Positions 27,969-36,373 of a DNA stretch of 64,000 nucleotides are shown here, in pieces. Under the pieces are notes generated by a model, which ran no database searches, had not been told where the DNA came from, and saw nothing but the letters and a program-made list of their open reading frames with translations. How positions within the stretch are numbered: position 1 is the stretch's first letter; each line of letters starts with the position of its first letter. Origin of the DNA: Paenibacillus sp. N3.4 (lineage in GTDB: Bacteria; Bacillota; Bacilli; Paenibacillales; NBRC-103111); contig NZ_VRTT01000022.1 of the NCBI RefSeq assembly GCF_008017805.1, positions 1 through 64,000 on the forward strand, read 5' to 3'. Position numbers and translations under genes: made by a program.

Positions 27969-28390
27969 TGTTCACAACTCCTTTGTATGTATGTGAAGCT
28001 ACACTATACGATTTGTAGGCGTATTTTATCCCTCCTTAAAAAGAAAGCGCTCTTATTTCAATCATTCCATGTAATTCTTTCAACGCTAACCTCATTAAAA
28101 GACACTTACTCCCTTTTAATGATACAAATATATATCAAATAAGACCGCGAAATATCTTTACCTTTTTGTGTAACCTCTTTACATAGTTAATGTCGGGGCA
28201 GAGCAATCAGCATATATCTTCAACCTCGAGAACTACTCCCCCTCGCCAATTAGGATTTTAACTCAGAATATCACCCTTGCTTCTCAGATATCAGAGGAGA
28301 CCCTTGAACGGATCGTTTAAGGGTCTCACTGATGGTATTGCCCGAATGTGCTTATTTCACTATCTCTATTATGTTAAGCGGGTGATGGGA
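27969..28390. other. upstream region of the SLH gene
   Basis: About 420 bases. Near 28045-28060 the minus strand reads AAGAGCGCTTTCT, a partial match to a CcpA cre site (TGNAARCGNWWNCA), which would suit carbon control of a polysaccharide-active protein, but one half is poor. A second AAGGAGG without a start codon follows it. Confidence 0.3.
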
Positions 28391-28509
28391 ATCGCAGCTC
28401 TTGACACGGATCTTGGAACTTTCTTTAAATTTAATGACATTGAAGTTACATCCAGTGATTTCGATAAACAGTCTGTGCTTGAAATTGACCGTCAATTTAA
28501 AAGAGCGAC
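28391..28509 (+). pseudogene. XRE regulator remnant (C-terminal part)
   Basis: The frame reads ALDTDLGTFFKFNDIEVTSS and DFDKQSVLEIDRQF. It matches residues after the HTH of the intact XRE protein at 38983-39330 nearly residue for residue (ALDTDLGAFFNFNEIDVTSN). The HTH half is missing, and about 25 C-terminal residues are deleted, so the frame runs directly into the shared terminator hairpin. It is a dead second copy of the same gene-plus-terminator unit. Confidence 0.75.
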
Positions 28510-28540
28510 ATCGAATTGGTTTTCGGGGTCGCTCTTTTGA
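28497..28540 (+). terminator. intrinsic terminator shared with the XRE copy at 39.3 kb
   Basis: AAAGAGCGAC and GTCGCTCTTT around an 18-base loop. Loop and stem are almost identical to the hairpin at 39335-39378. On the minus strand it can also terminate the DUF4166 operon. Confidence 0.8.
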
Positions 28541-28587
28541 TTCGGAAGACCATTCTCAATTCTAATCTCCATCGTGGTTTTCTAACC

Positions 28588-29265
28588 CTACTCCCGCTTC
28601 TCTTCTCTGACAGGCTTCACTTCAGCAGGTATGGGTTCACCCTTCACATACTCTACATCAAACCGGCCGTTGTAACCGAACAGAGGCCCAAACGCTTTGT
28701 TATGAACCTGAACATCAATCCGGAACTTCCCTTCTACATCGTCATACCATTCGCAGACATCTGCATAGCCCGAAACTATCATTGGAAATCGGAATCTCAG
28801 CAGCCCCTCATAAAAATATTGATTGCCTGAGCGCAGCTTGATGCCGCCATTGTCCGCAACGGACATGTCGATCTCTACGACAAGATGCTGGTGTGTGCCC
28901 AAGTAATCAATGATTTTTTGACGCTGCTCGCTGTAAATCATCGTAGCATCAAATTTACGTATCCGATTTTGAAAATCAAAGCTCCGCACCCAAGTAACAG
29001 TCTCTCGTCCAAAACTATCCATATAGGCATAGTTATGTATGGTGAATGGAATGTTCTCACCTTTTTGCGGAAACATAATGTTACGCCACGTCCCAATGTA
29101 TAAAAATGGCAGCGTAAACCACTTGCCATACCAAACTTTGTCCATTGTTCCACGGCCAATAGCCGCTATGCCATCGCTGCTACTGAAACCAAACCGTTTC
29201 TGAATTTCAGGATGCAGCTTTGAGAACTCCGCTCCAAGCACTTTTTGATAAATTGACCCCATCAC
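28588..29265 (-). CDS. DUF4166 domain protein
   Basis: About 225 residues, soluble, beta-rich. It follows the DUF4166 pattern: an N-terminal helix LHPEIQKRFGFSS, a strand GRGTMDKVWYG, a central TWVRSFDF, and a C-terminal lipocalin-like region with HNKAFGPLFGYNGRFDVEY. The function of the family is unknown; it is often next to DoxX-like or NAD-dependent oxidoreductase-like genes. The first possible start, GTG 29265, overlaps the upstream TAG by one base (TAGTG); an ATG follows one codon later. GGAAGG serves both. It is coupled to the SRPBCC-DoxX gene. Confidence 0.75.
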   Translation of the reverse strand: MMGSIYQKVLGAEFSKLHPEIQKRFGFSSSDGIAAIGRGTMDKVWYGKWFTLPFLYIGTWRNIMFPQKGENIPFTIHNYAYMDSFGRETVTWVRSFDFQNRIRKFDATMIYSEQRQKIIDYLGTHQHLVVEIDMSVADNGGIKLRSGNQYFYEGLLRFRFPMIVSGYADVCEWYDDVEGKFRIDVQVHNKAFGPLFGYNGRFDVEYVKGEPIPAEVKPVREEKRE

Positions 29266-30182
29266 TATTCATCCTTCCCATGTACTGTGCGCTTACATCG
29301 ACTGGCATCAGGCAAATCATGCAGTTGCAATAGCCCTACAAGGGATAAAGCAATCATGCTGACATTGAGTGAAATTGGATTGAAAGGCTCGACATAGACA
29401 TGAGGCTGCCCAATTGCACTAATACCAAGCAAAACCATGAGAATCAGGTTTAACAGGTACATGATCTTTCTCCATTTTCGACCAAGTAATAAAAGAAAAA
29501 GACCAAAGCTGATTTCACAAATCCCCATTACAGCCAGAACAATCGACTCATACCCGTGAAAGAGCCCCGTGCTCTGCAAAATATCCATTTCACCAGAATT
29601 CTGAACGAGAAGTTTCGGAACGAGACCTTGATATATCCAGTCAACTGAAAGAATACTTATGCACAATAAGTCTGTCAGAGAACGGCTGAAGGAAACTCGA
29701 GGTGAGATCTCCTTTTCGAGCGACAGCCTTAAGCGATCAAAACTCCAAGCTGTTGCCCATCCCATCATAGGCCTAAATATCAATTGATCAAACCATTCCC
29801 CCACCTTGCCGAATCGCGTTTGATAATCATATCGGGTAATGAACCGAACCCCTCCATCCGTAGGGATGTACTTCCAAAAACCGGCCCCCTCACGAATCAG
29901 AGATAGTGATTGATCTGAACTAAATTTTAAAACCGAAGTTCTCACATCATCTTTTTCATATGTGCTATACGTTTCCCCTAAGCCCTCTATGCGCATCCCG
30001 AATCCGATCTTAGTCGCATATTTAAACTGTTGGAGATCGGACTCCTTACTCTTTGGCAAGTATTGAATCTCAGAAAATCGCAAGTCCCAACTCTCGTGCA
30101 GCACCGGGTCCTGTGAATATTTCCACAACGACTCTATATCCGTTTGAATCATAATTTCCACATATATCGGTTTTCTAGGCAA
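29265..30182 (-). CDS. SRPBCC - DoxX-like fusion protein
   Basis: A 305-residue protein. Residues 1-150 resemble an SRPBCC (START-like) domain: YVEIMIQTDIESLWKYSQDP, a ligand-pocket strand GVRFITRYDY and a closing helix. Residues about 165-295 have four hydrophobic segments, the DoxX-like membrane domain (including SVDWIYQGLVPKLL and GICEISFGLFLLLLG). The start is a TTG with AGGAG seven bases upstream. It is translationally coupled to the DUF4166 gene. The pair may handle a hydrophobic ligand at the membrane; that role is inference from the fold types only. Confidence 0.75.
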   Translation of the reverse strand: MPRKPIYVEIMIQTDIESLWKYSQDPVLHESWDLRFSEIQYLPKSKESDLQQFKYATKIGFGMRIEGLGETYSTYEKDDVRTSVLKFSSDQSLSLIREGAGFWKYIPTDGGVRFITRYDYQTRFGKVGEWFDQLIFRPMMGWATAWSFDRLRLSLEKEISPRVSFSRSLTDLLCISILSVDWIYQGLVPKLLVQNSGEMDILQSTGLFHGYESIVLAVMGICEISFGLFLLLLGRKWRKIMYLLNLILMVLLGISAIGQPHVYVEPFNPISLNVSMIALSLVGLLQLHDLPDASRCKRTVHGKDE

Positions 30183-30355
30183 GAAGATCTCCTCTTTTCA
30201 AAAGCCATTTTCTCATAAAAGTGATCTATCCTAAACTGACTTCGTATGCCTGCACTTAGGAAATGTGGAACAACCCAAGAATGCCTTTCCCTCTTTACCT
30301 TTTCTCGAAACATCGGAGCTCCGCATTTGCAAATCACTTTTTCAGTTATAGCTGT

Positions 30356-30585
30356 TTATGTTTGAGATTTTTGAATTTCAGATTGAACCACATTTTTTAT
30401 ATCATCAAAATGATGTACACAAGTAAATAAAATGTAAACAGCAGCTCCTAAAAACCAAATAACAGTTGCAAGCTTCTCCGGAACCCACTTACTTAGAAAA
30501 CGGTAAAAAGAATACCCCCTGCTATCGAAAATAGAGCCATACAACCTACAATAAAGATTAATGGAGTAAACAGATTTTGAATCAC
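30356..30585 (-). pseudogene. small two-helix membrane protein, apparently frameshifted
   Basis: From GTG 30585 one frame reads VIQNLFTPLIFIVGCMALFS and IAGGILFTVF then stops. The adjoining frame continues with LSKWVPEKLATVIWFLGAA and a soluble tail DDIKNVVQSEIQKSQT. Each frame carries one clear membrane helix, so a single-base change in the T/C-rich part at about 30496-30520 would join them to a protein of about 75 residues. No family is recognised. Confidence 0.35.
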
Positions 30586-30743
30586 CAATTGAATTAGTTC
30601 ATTAATTCATTATATATAGATTCCATTCTGAGTCTTGAGGTACGATGTCAGTGGATCTGCTTAGATAAATTCGACATAGAATTACATACGCCTTCCAACT
30701 TTGTAACATACACAAGTAAATATAAAACTAGGAGGTTAGGTTG

Positions 30744-30806
30744 ATGAGGTTTATGCAAATTGGACTACTTGGATTGATTATGGGACGACACCCTGGGGAG
30801 ATTTAG
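30744..30806 (+). CDS. 20-residue ORF with a near-perfect ribosome binding site
   Basis: AGGAGG lies eight bases before the ATG. The peptide MRFMQIGLLGLIMGRHPGEI resembles the start of a Rossmann-fold dehydrogenase (compare the MQIGLIGLG start of 6-phosphogluconate dehydrogenases), so it may be the scar of a deleted gene. A small free-standing peptide is the other reading. Confidence 0.25.
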   Translation: MRFMQIGLLGLIMGRHPGEI

Positions 30807-30833
30807 GCAATGCAGGAGGTAGACTCGAAAAAG

Positions 30834-30866
30834 GAAAAAACCTTCAGCAGACTTGAAGGTTTTCCC
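30834..30866 (-). terminator. intrinsic terminator of the TerD-associated gene
   Basis: AACCTTCA and TGAAGGTT with a short loop; the minus reading ends GGTTTTTTCC. It lies 60 bases past the stop at 30929. Confidence 0.8.
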
Positions 30867-30928
30867 TTTGTTTCTTTATGACAATCATGCAAACCTATTC
30901 CAAGATAAGTTAATACTTCTTTTAGTGA

Positions 30929-33005
30929 TCAAGCAATAAACTCAGCCATAATCCTACTTATATCAAAAGGAGTAATTCCCTCACTCACCGAAAACACCGT
31001 CTGTGCGCTCTCTGCCCGCTCCACGACTCGCCCCCTAGCCACAGCATGCAGCATGAACAAATCATACAGGTTAGGTTTCTTTAAGGAGGTCATGGCTTTT
31101 CCCATTAATACCATCCCATTATGATTGCCCTCTACATTGTTGTAGTAGTGAGGATGCTTTTGCAGGGCCAAGTCGCACCAGATGATCTCCCGCTCCACCA
31201 AATCCATAATAACGGGAATCGCAATTCTCGTATCCGCCGCAAGATCAATGCGATCCACCACAGACGAAGGTTCAAAAATCTCCCCCGAACTCGGATACTT
31301 CCTCATCATCCAACCCGCAAAACATTCCGGAAGCTCACAGTAAGGCTGCTCCGTGAACGAATTCAGCGAAGCGACAATGTAGCGTCCACCATATTTCACA
31401 ATAGAAGGAATATCCATATCGATGAATTCACAAGCGCCGTGAGGAGCTGAGGTAATATCCCCGCTGTGAGCAGCTTTATATCGATCGGAGCGCAGATTCG
31501 TGTAGGAGATATGCTCGACATACTGCCACTTCTCATCATACATCACAGCCGAGAGGTCAATATCCACTCTTCCTGTATGCTTTCCGTTAACAGTCCCTTC
31601 CTTCCACCATAAGAAAAAGCGGATCGTGTCCCCTTCCGGCATCTCCAGCCGACTGCCGCGAACGATGGTACGCAGTGCCTTACTCGCCGACCTTTGAGCA
31701 AAAGGCATGACATACCGCCTCAAACTCTCATCGACATAAACGTCTCCCAGTGAAGGTAGTTCGGAGAACCGCTTTATTAATGTACTTTGGCATATCTGTA
31801 CAATCGTTTCACAAGTCCCGGCTTCAATATCTGGCAGCGTGTTCTTGATCGCTACGGCTTTGCCTACATTTCCTTTTGGGAAAAATGTCCGCAGTTCCTG
31901 CCTTTCATTCCGATACTGAAAATGAGCCATAACTTGCAGCAGCACGGGCGTTGACACTTCCGCAGCAATTTCTGTGAACTTCTCAACCATTGAGAGGGCA
32001 TTCTCGCTGATCCTGAGCAAATGATCTAGTCGTCTAGCGAACTCCCCAGCGCGATTCTTTAATAGATCCGCAGCTAATCCTGCATCCATCTGGCGGAGCG
32101 CATTCTCCACTTTGCCACCGAAGGTTGCATAGGGTTTATTATTTCGCAGGATGTCAAAAGCCTCCTTGCAGCCCTCAAACTTATGCTTATATTCAGCCGG
32201 ATGCAGGATTTCTCCGAGACGGATCCAGCGATTTTTATAGCGCAGCATATCCTCAACCTTGTTTCCGCATTGTTCTAGCAACTCCAACAGCAATCGCCTC
32301 TCTGGGCGCCTGAACTTGCGGAACTTCGTATTCGTTGCTAGGCTTACATCCCCATCCGACAGCGCAGCAGCTAATCGCAGGATATCCGTTGCGGTTTTCA
32401 GGTGTTTTCCGATGAGCTTGATGTTGGCCTTATCATACTTAAGTAGCGCAGCCACTACGAATCCCACATTTTCTTTTAAAGGAATCTCGTCCGGCAGCAC
32501 GGAACTAAGATCCTCATAAGAAGCAATAACCGAATGAATATCTTCCTTGTCCGCCTCGGATATCGAACTCTTCGCTCCAATCAGATTCCGAATGACTTGA
32601 TCAAAATCTTCCAAACTACCTAGATCAATCATCTCCAAATCAACCTGATCCAACAAGGGAAGTCTCTCCAGCGCAACGTATTCGGGCAATCCCAACGTTA
32701 AATAGTGATGGATCGCTTGCAAATAAAGCTCCGCTTCACTTACCATCATCACTTGTTGCGGAAAATTCGGATACATAGGTCTGAACACGACATTCGCCCC
32801 TACCAGCGACTTCAAATCCTCCACCAACGGATGATACATGCCTAGAACCGACAACGTTTGAAGAACGTCTATCAGCTTTCGAAAAGGTAAATCCTAAGTA
32901 CTCTACATTTTTCATTGCTGTTGCGATGTATGTGAGAGGAAGACGGTTATGACCAGGATGTACCATGATCTTCCTATTTCTTTTTAGATAAATGGTATTT
33001 CTCAT
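30929..33005 (-). pseudogene. TerD-associated MXAN_6230/SCO0854-type protein, frameshifted near its N-terminus
   Basis: The N-terminus reads MRNTIYLKRNRKIMVHPG and TAMKNVEYLGFTFS from ATG 33005, the usual opening of this family. It then slips into another frame that continues KLIDVLQTLSVLGMYHPLVE and VVFRPMYPNFPQQVM for 640 more residues. A single-base change within 32876-32886 restores one frame of about 690 residues. The middle is helical; the C-terminal part (about GDTIRFFLWWKEG to DLVEREIIWCDLAL) is a TerD-like domain with RVDIDLSA. In other bacteria this family sits in tellurite/stress clusters with TerD proteins; none is present here, so it is an orphan. GAGGAGG lies twelve bases before the ATG. 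Confidence 0.75.
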
Positions 33006-33077
33006 TACGGCATAACGCCTCCTCATAGGTTCTGGATACACTCAGGAAACTTGCCTCTCTATATCGACCATTGATTT

Positions 33078-33177
33078 AGAAGGAAGAGAGGCAATAGCCT
33101 GATTCGTTGTCACTTCAAGGAAAGCTGCTGCCCTAGGATCAGGGTAGTTGTAGAAGGAAGGATGGCAATGGCCTGAA
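33078..33177 (+). repeat. two imperfect direct repeats
   Basis: AGAAGGAAGAGAGGCAATAG at 33079 and AGAAGGAAGGATGGCAATGG at 33152, each followed by CCTGA, 73 bases apart. No gene is visible between 33006 and 33300. Confidence 0.4.
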
Positions 33178-33300
33178 GTAACGTTATCATCCCATAATTT
33201 GGAGGGCGTGAACATGGTGGAAGTATGGCGACGGTGGTAAAACAGCCATTTTTAGGTTGAAAATGTCTTTCCTAAATTTAGTTGAAAAACAGTTAAAAAC

Positions 33301-33332
33301 AAAACCCCCTTAACTAATAGTTAAGAGGATTT
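33301..33332. terminator. possible intrinsic terminator
   Basis: CCCCTTAACT pairs with AGTTAAGAGG with one mismatch; the minus reading ends GGGGGTTTTGTTTTT. Confidence 0.5.
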
Positions 33333-33366
33333 CGTACTAAATCATGCTTGATTCCAATGATTGATT

Positions 33367-33643
33367 CTAATCATGTTTAATATTCAATTCTTTGAAGTCC
33401 ACCTTTAAACCAACTGCAGTCATAAAATCTATACCTAATATTCCATCAAAACCATAAGGCTCTCTTGTCATACCTAATTGAAGTTTAAAAAACGGTAAAT
33501 TTATACTTCCAATTTGTAAGCCTTCTACCACTTGCTCATAACACAACTCACTTGCTCCACCAACACCATATACATTCTTTTGGCAGTTCTGTTAATGACA
33601 ATGAAACTAATGGAAGACCGTCATCAATTCTAAGCTCCATCAT
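33367..33643 (-). pseudogene. retropepsin-like protease remnant (catalytic centre lost)
   Basis: The first frame from ATG 33643 reads MMELRIDDGLPLVSLSLT, typical of the first strand of the family. After a few codons another frame takes over: NVYGVGGASELCYEQVVEGL, then YGFDGILGIDFMTAVGLKVD, the flap-distal C-terminal half with the GILGIDF strand. The DTGA catalytic loop between them is absent. It is homologous in layout to the intact gene at 59133-59525. The upstream neighbour is also a remnant and overlaps it by four bases (ATGA). Confidence 0.7.
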
Positions 33644-33767
33644 GATTTTCGAATTCCTGTAAAGTAATCCTCAATAACTTCAATTTCTTGTTTACTTGTG
33701 TGAAAGACATAAAATTCACGTTCAGGGTTTTAAGCTAGCAACAATCTCTTGATATCCAACCTTCACC
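33640..33767 (-). pseudogene. remnant of the small protein that precedes the retropepsin
   Basis: The frame VKVGYQEIVASLKP stops at a TGA; one base further the adjoining frame continues EREFYVFHTSKQEIEVIEDY and ends FTGIRKS. The C-terminal part aligns in position and pattern (VFHTSKQEI... / VYHTGQDKI...) with the protein encoded at 58889-59131, and it occupies the same place before a retropepsin gene. Confidence 0.5.
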
Positions 33768-33880
33768 TTGCGAAAATTAATTTGAATCCGTTATTTTCCC
33801 GATAATTTTATATATAATTGTATAAATGTTATTATTTAGTTGTTGATTTATTCTCACCTTTGTCTAAAGGAGAAAACACA

Positions 33881-34219
33881 ATGAAGAAAAAAATTAGCGG
33901 TTATTTAAATCTCGTTGCTACAATAAATGCAATCATACTGACTATTATTTTTTTGTTTTTCAATCCCTACAAACAAGAAGAGATAAATTTAGAACTTGTT
34001 ATTTTACTTACTTGCTTGGTCATTTTGCCTTCGATTGTGAGTCTTTTGTTCTCTCTTATGAATAAGAAACTGGTAGCCATTATTGCTGCAATTATTACAT
34101 TGCCATTGTGCTTATATTTTGGATTTGCTAAGATTCCAAGTGTATTCAACCTTTTCTTATTAACACCAATTCTTTATTTACTTGGAACCAAATTTAGATT
34201 CTTTAGTGAGAAAATTTGA
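33881..34219 (+). CDS. four-helix integral membrane protein
   Basis: A 112-residue protein with a basic N-terminus (MKKKISGYLN) and four hydrophobic segments (about residues 9-30, 41-62, 66-84 and 89-104). AAAGGAG lies seven bases before the ATG at 33881; the longer open frame from 33818 has no such site. It is followed by a strong terminator and forms a single-gene unit. The family is not recognised. Confidence 0.6.
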   Translation: MKKKISGYLNLVATINAIILTIIFLFFNPYKQEEINLELVILLTCLVILPSIVSLLFSLMNKKLVAIIAAIITLPLCLYFGFAKIPSVFNLFLLTPILYLLGTKFRFFSEKI

Positions 34220-34225
34220 TAAGTA

Positions 34226-34271
34226 GTAAAAAGGAGACTGCATCAATACATGCAAATCTCCTTTTTGTTTT
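34226..34271 (+). terminator. bidirectional intrinsic terminator
   Basis: AAAAAGGAGA and TCTCCTTTTT with a nested inner GCAT-type stem, T-rich on both sides. It serves the membrane-protein gene and, in reverse, the MORN gene. Confidence 0.8.
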
Positions 34272-34351
34272 TAATAATTTCCATTTGGTCTTGGTGATAG
34301 GTACATATATAGATTAGCATACGTCGTTCCTGTCAATCCGCCTAAGAAGAG

Positions 34352-35488
34352 TTACTTCAGTATATCGCCTTTTGTCGGAATACGGACTCCCTGGGGCATA
34401 TTAAAGGAAGATACGCCGGAGGACTGCTGTACGCCAGGATTCCGTATCGTGATGCTGATCTTCAGATTGGTACTTCCCAAGTAGCTTGTTCCGTTACCCG
34501 TTGGCATATTTTCTACAACTTCTCCTTCATACGCAAGCTTGCCATTATCGTACATCTTGCCGGTTCCGTTGGCATTTCCATTCACGAAATCTCCGTCGTA
34601 TGCAATCGCGCCATTCATATAAAACTTGCCTTTACCCTGGTAAATACCATCCTGATGTTCTCCTTCATAATAAAGCGTTCCGTATTCGTAGAACTTGCCT
34701 TTCCCTGACATGACTCCAGATGTGAATTGGCCTACATACTTATCCCGCTCATCGTCGGTAATAAATGTGCCCGTACCGTTGTATTTACCGTTCTTGAACG
34801 TTCCCGTGTACCTTGTTTTTCCATTCAAATGGTATTCAACTCCCGTTCCCTCAGGAATGACCGAATCTGGGGCGACCTGCCCAGCGTATTGCAGATAGCC
34901 TTCGGGAGCGTAAATTTTGGCATCCCCCAATTTATTATTCTCCGGACGTGTCATTTCCGAATACAAGCTGCCATCCTCGTTGTAGCCTATGTCCTGAATG
35001 ACTCCATTAACTCTTTTTCCTTCTGAGCGCAGTTTCCCGTCTTCGAAAAACGTTTTGCCGACCAAAATTACTTTTCCGTTCACGAATTCGCCTTCATAAC
35101 GCTTTTGTCCGTTCGGGTAGTACGCTACCCCTTGTCCATGCGCCACACCATTTACTACCTCACCTATGTATTTGTATGTTATATCAGACATTTTGACCGT
35201 CGTTTCTTTCACAACCGCACTAGGCTTATCCACTTTAGCAGGCACTGACGATGCAGTCGCTGGCATGCCGGCAGTTGCCGCTCCATTCTCTCCAGCCTTG
35301 GAGGTGCTACCCGGCACGGGTTCATTGGCAAGGACAGGTGAAGCGTTCTGAACAGGAGGTATGGAGGAAGATGGTTCAGACTTTACGTAGACAGGCTGGT
35401 CCGTGATTTTCTCATACAGTTTGTAGCCCAATGTTCCACTAATAGCAAGAAGAGAACCTAACAACAAAATAGCAAGCACATTCTTCAT
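34352..35488 (-). CDS. membrane-anchored MORN-repeat protein
   Basis: A 378-residue protein with one N-terminal membrane segment (residues 4-22), a Ser/Pro/Ala-rich spacer to about 90, and a series of MORN-type repeats from about 105 to 335. Typical units are YIGEVVNGVAHGQGVAYYPN, YTGTFKNGKYNGTGTF, YEGEHQDGIYQGKGKFYMN and YDGDFVNGNANGTGKMYDN. Orientation suggests the repeats lie outside the membrane. MORN arrays act as binding scaffolds, sometimes for lipids or cell-wall material; the partner is unknown. GAGGTGA precedes the ATG. Confidence 0.8.
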   Translation of the reverse strand: MKNVLAILLLGSLLAISGTLGYKLYEKITDQPVYVKSEPSSSIPPVQNASPVLANEPVPGSTSKAGENGAATAGMPATASSVPAKVDKPSAVVKETTVKMSDITYKYIGEVVNGVAHGQGVAYYPNGQKRYEGEFVNGKVILVGKTFFEDGKLRSEGKRVNGVIQDIGYNEDGSLYSEMTRPENNKLGDAKIYAPEGYLQYAGQVAPDSVIPEGTGVEYHLNGKTRYTGTFKNGKYNGTGTFITDDERDKYVGQFTSGVMSGKGKFYEYGTLYYEGEHQDGIYQGKGKFYMNGAIAYDGDFVNGNANGTGKMYDNGKLAYEGEVVENMPTGNGTSYLGSTNLKISITIRNPGVQQSSGVSSFNMPQGVRIPTKGDILK

Positions 35489-35632
35489 GAAGTCACCTCA
35501 AAGATTATTTAATTTTGGATATCATCTACATAACGCAAATACATATATTTCCTATATAGACAATGACCTCTTTTCTACGTTAGCATACTAGAGGTGATTT
35601 TGAAAGTATCATTGGGACGTTTTCTGTTCAGC

Positions 35633-35656
35633 AAAAAACTCTCATCTTGAGAGGTT
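35633..35656 (-). terminator. short terminator, part of a repeated unit
   Basis: CTCTCA and TGAGAG with a three-base loop, followed on the minus strand by TTTTTTG. The hairpin and its flank (CATCTTGAGAGGTTGTG) recur at 38433-38450. Confidence 0.65.
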
Positions 35657-35707
35657 GTGAAAACCCTGTTAATCTCCTACATGCTATTCAAAGCGATTTC
35701 CTTCAAT

Positions 35708-36352
35708 TCACTTTATATTCTCAAACCTCGTTGAAAGCCCGTCCGAGCGATTCAAATGAAAATATGTGATAAAGTTGTCTACCGAGGTATCGCCGCTTTT
35801 CAGTTTCTTAATCATTTTCCGGCTTCGATTCAAAATATAATCTTTATGATTAACGAAAAAAACAAATCCTAAGCCAGATGTCATGCTAAATCCCTCAAGA
35901 TCGAGCACTCGTGTGTAGATCAGGGCACTGCTTATTATGCTATTGCTTAAACCAATATCGATGATTTTAACAGACTTGTTTAAGTCACCCAAAATGTCAT
36001 TTAGCATAAGCACCCCTTCTATCTTATCGACGTGTATGACCTCGTATAAGGAGGCCTTTGATTGCAGCATTGCTGCTATCAATTCGTTCTCGACCTGATT
36101 CTCTGAGGGATAGTTCTCTGCGAACAGCGATAATGTATTCTTTCCAGCACGGATTTTCTCATAAATATTAAAGTCACATAGAGCCTCATAATCAGCCTCA
36201 TTTTCAATAACCACCTTATTCTGGTTGTTAAGGATACCCAGAGTATAAGCTGCTTGTTTGAAATCAACTTCATGAACGTACTCATTCAAAATTTTTGTAT
36301 GCAGTTCTACTTGTGTTTGTCTATATTGCTTGTACCGCTCAATGTTGTTCAA
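35708..36352 (-). CDS. hypothetical protein co-transcribed with the LRR gene
   Basis: A 214-residue soluble protein without signal peptide; I do not recognise a domain. The first 80 residues look helical, the rest alternates strands and helices (KIIDIGLSNSIISSALIYTR, LGFVFFVNHKDYIL). The start is a TTG with GGAGG seven bases upstream, 21 bases after the LRR stop. The tight spacing and shared terminator say it belongs with the LRR protein. Confidence 0.55.
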   Translation of the reverse strand: MNNIERYKQYRQTQVELHTKILNEYVHEVDFKQAAYTLGILNNQNKVVIENEADYEALCDFNIYEKIRAGKNTLSLFAENYPSENQVENELIAAMLQSKASLYEVIHVDKIEGVLMLNDILGDLNKSVKIIDIGLSNSIISSALIYTRVLDLEGFSMTSGLGFVFFVNHKDYILNRSRKMIKKLKSGDTSVDNFITYFHLNRSDGLSTRFENIK

Positions 36353-36373
36353 AGTTATTCCTCCATTCTAAAT

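Larger units (their letters stand above)
30586..30928. other. intergenic stretch with a 20-codon ORF and a terminator
   Basis: Apart from the short ORF at 30744-30806 and the hairpin at 30834-30866, I see no gene. Confidence 0.4.

Noticed and set aside
30149..30337. 62-codon minus frame starting with two cysteines like a zinc ribbon (ICKCGAPMF)
   Set aside because: Only one CxC pair, a weak start, and its tail overlaps the well-supported SRPBCC-DoxX gene start.
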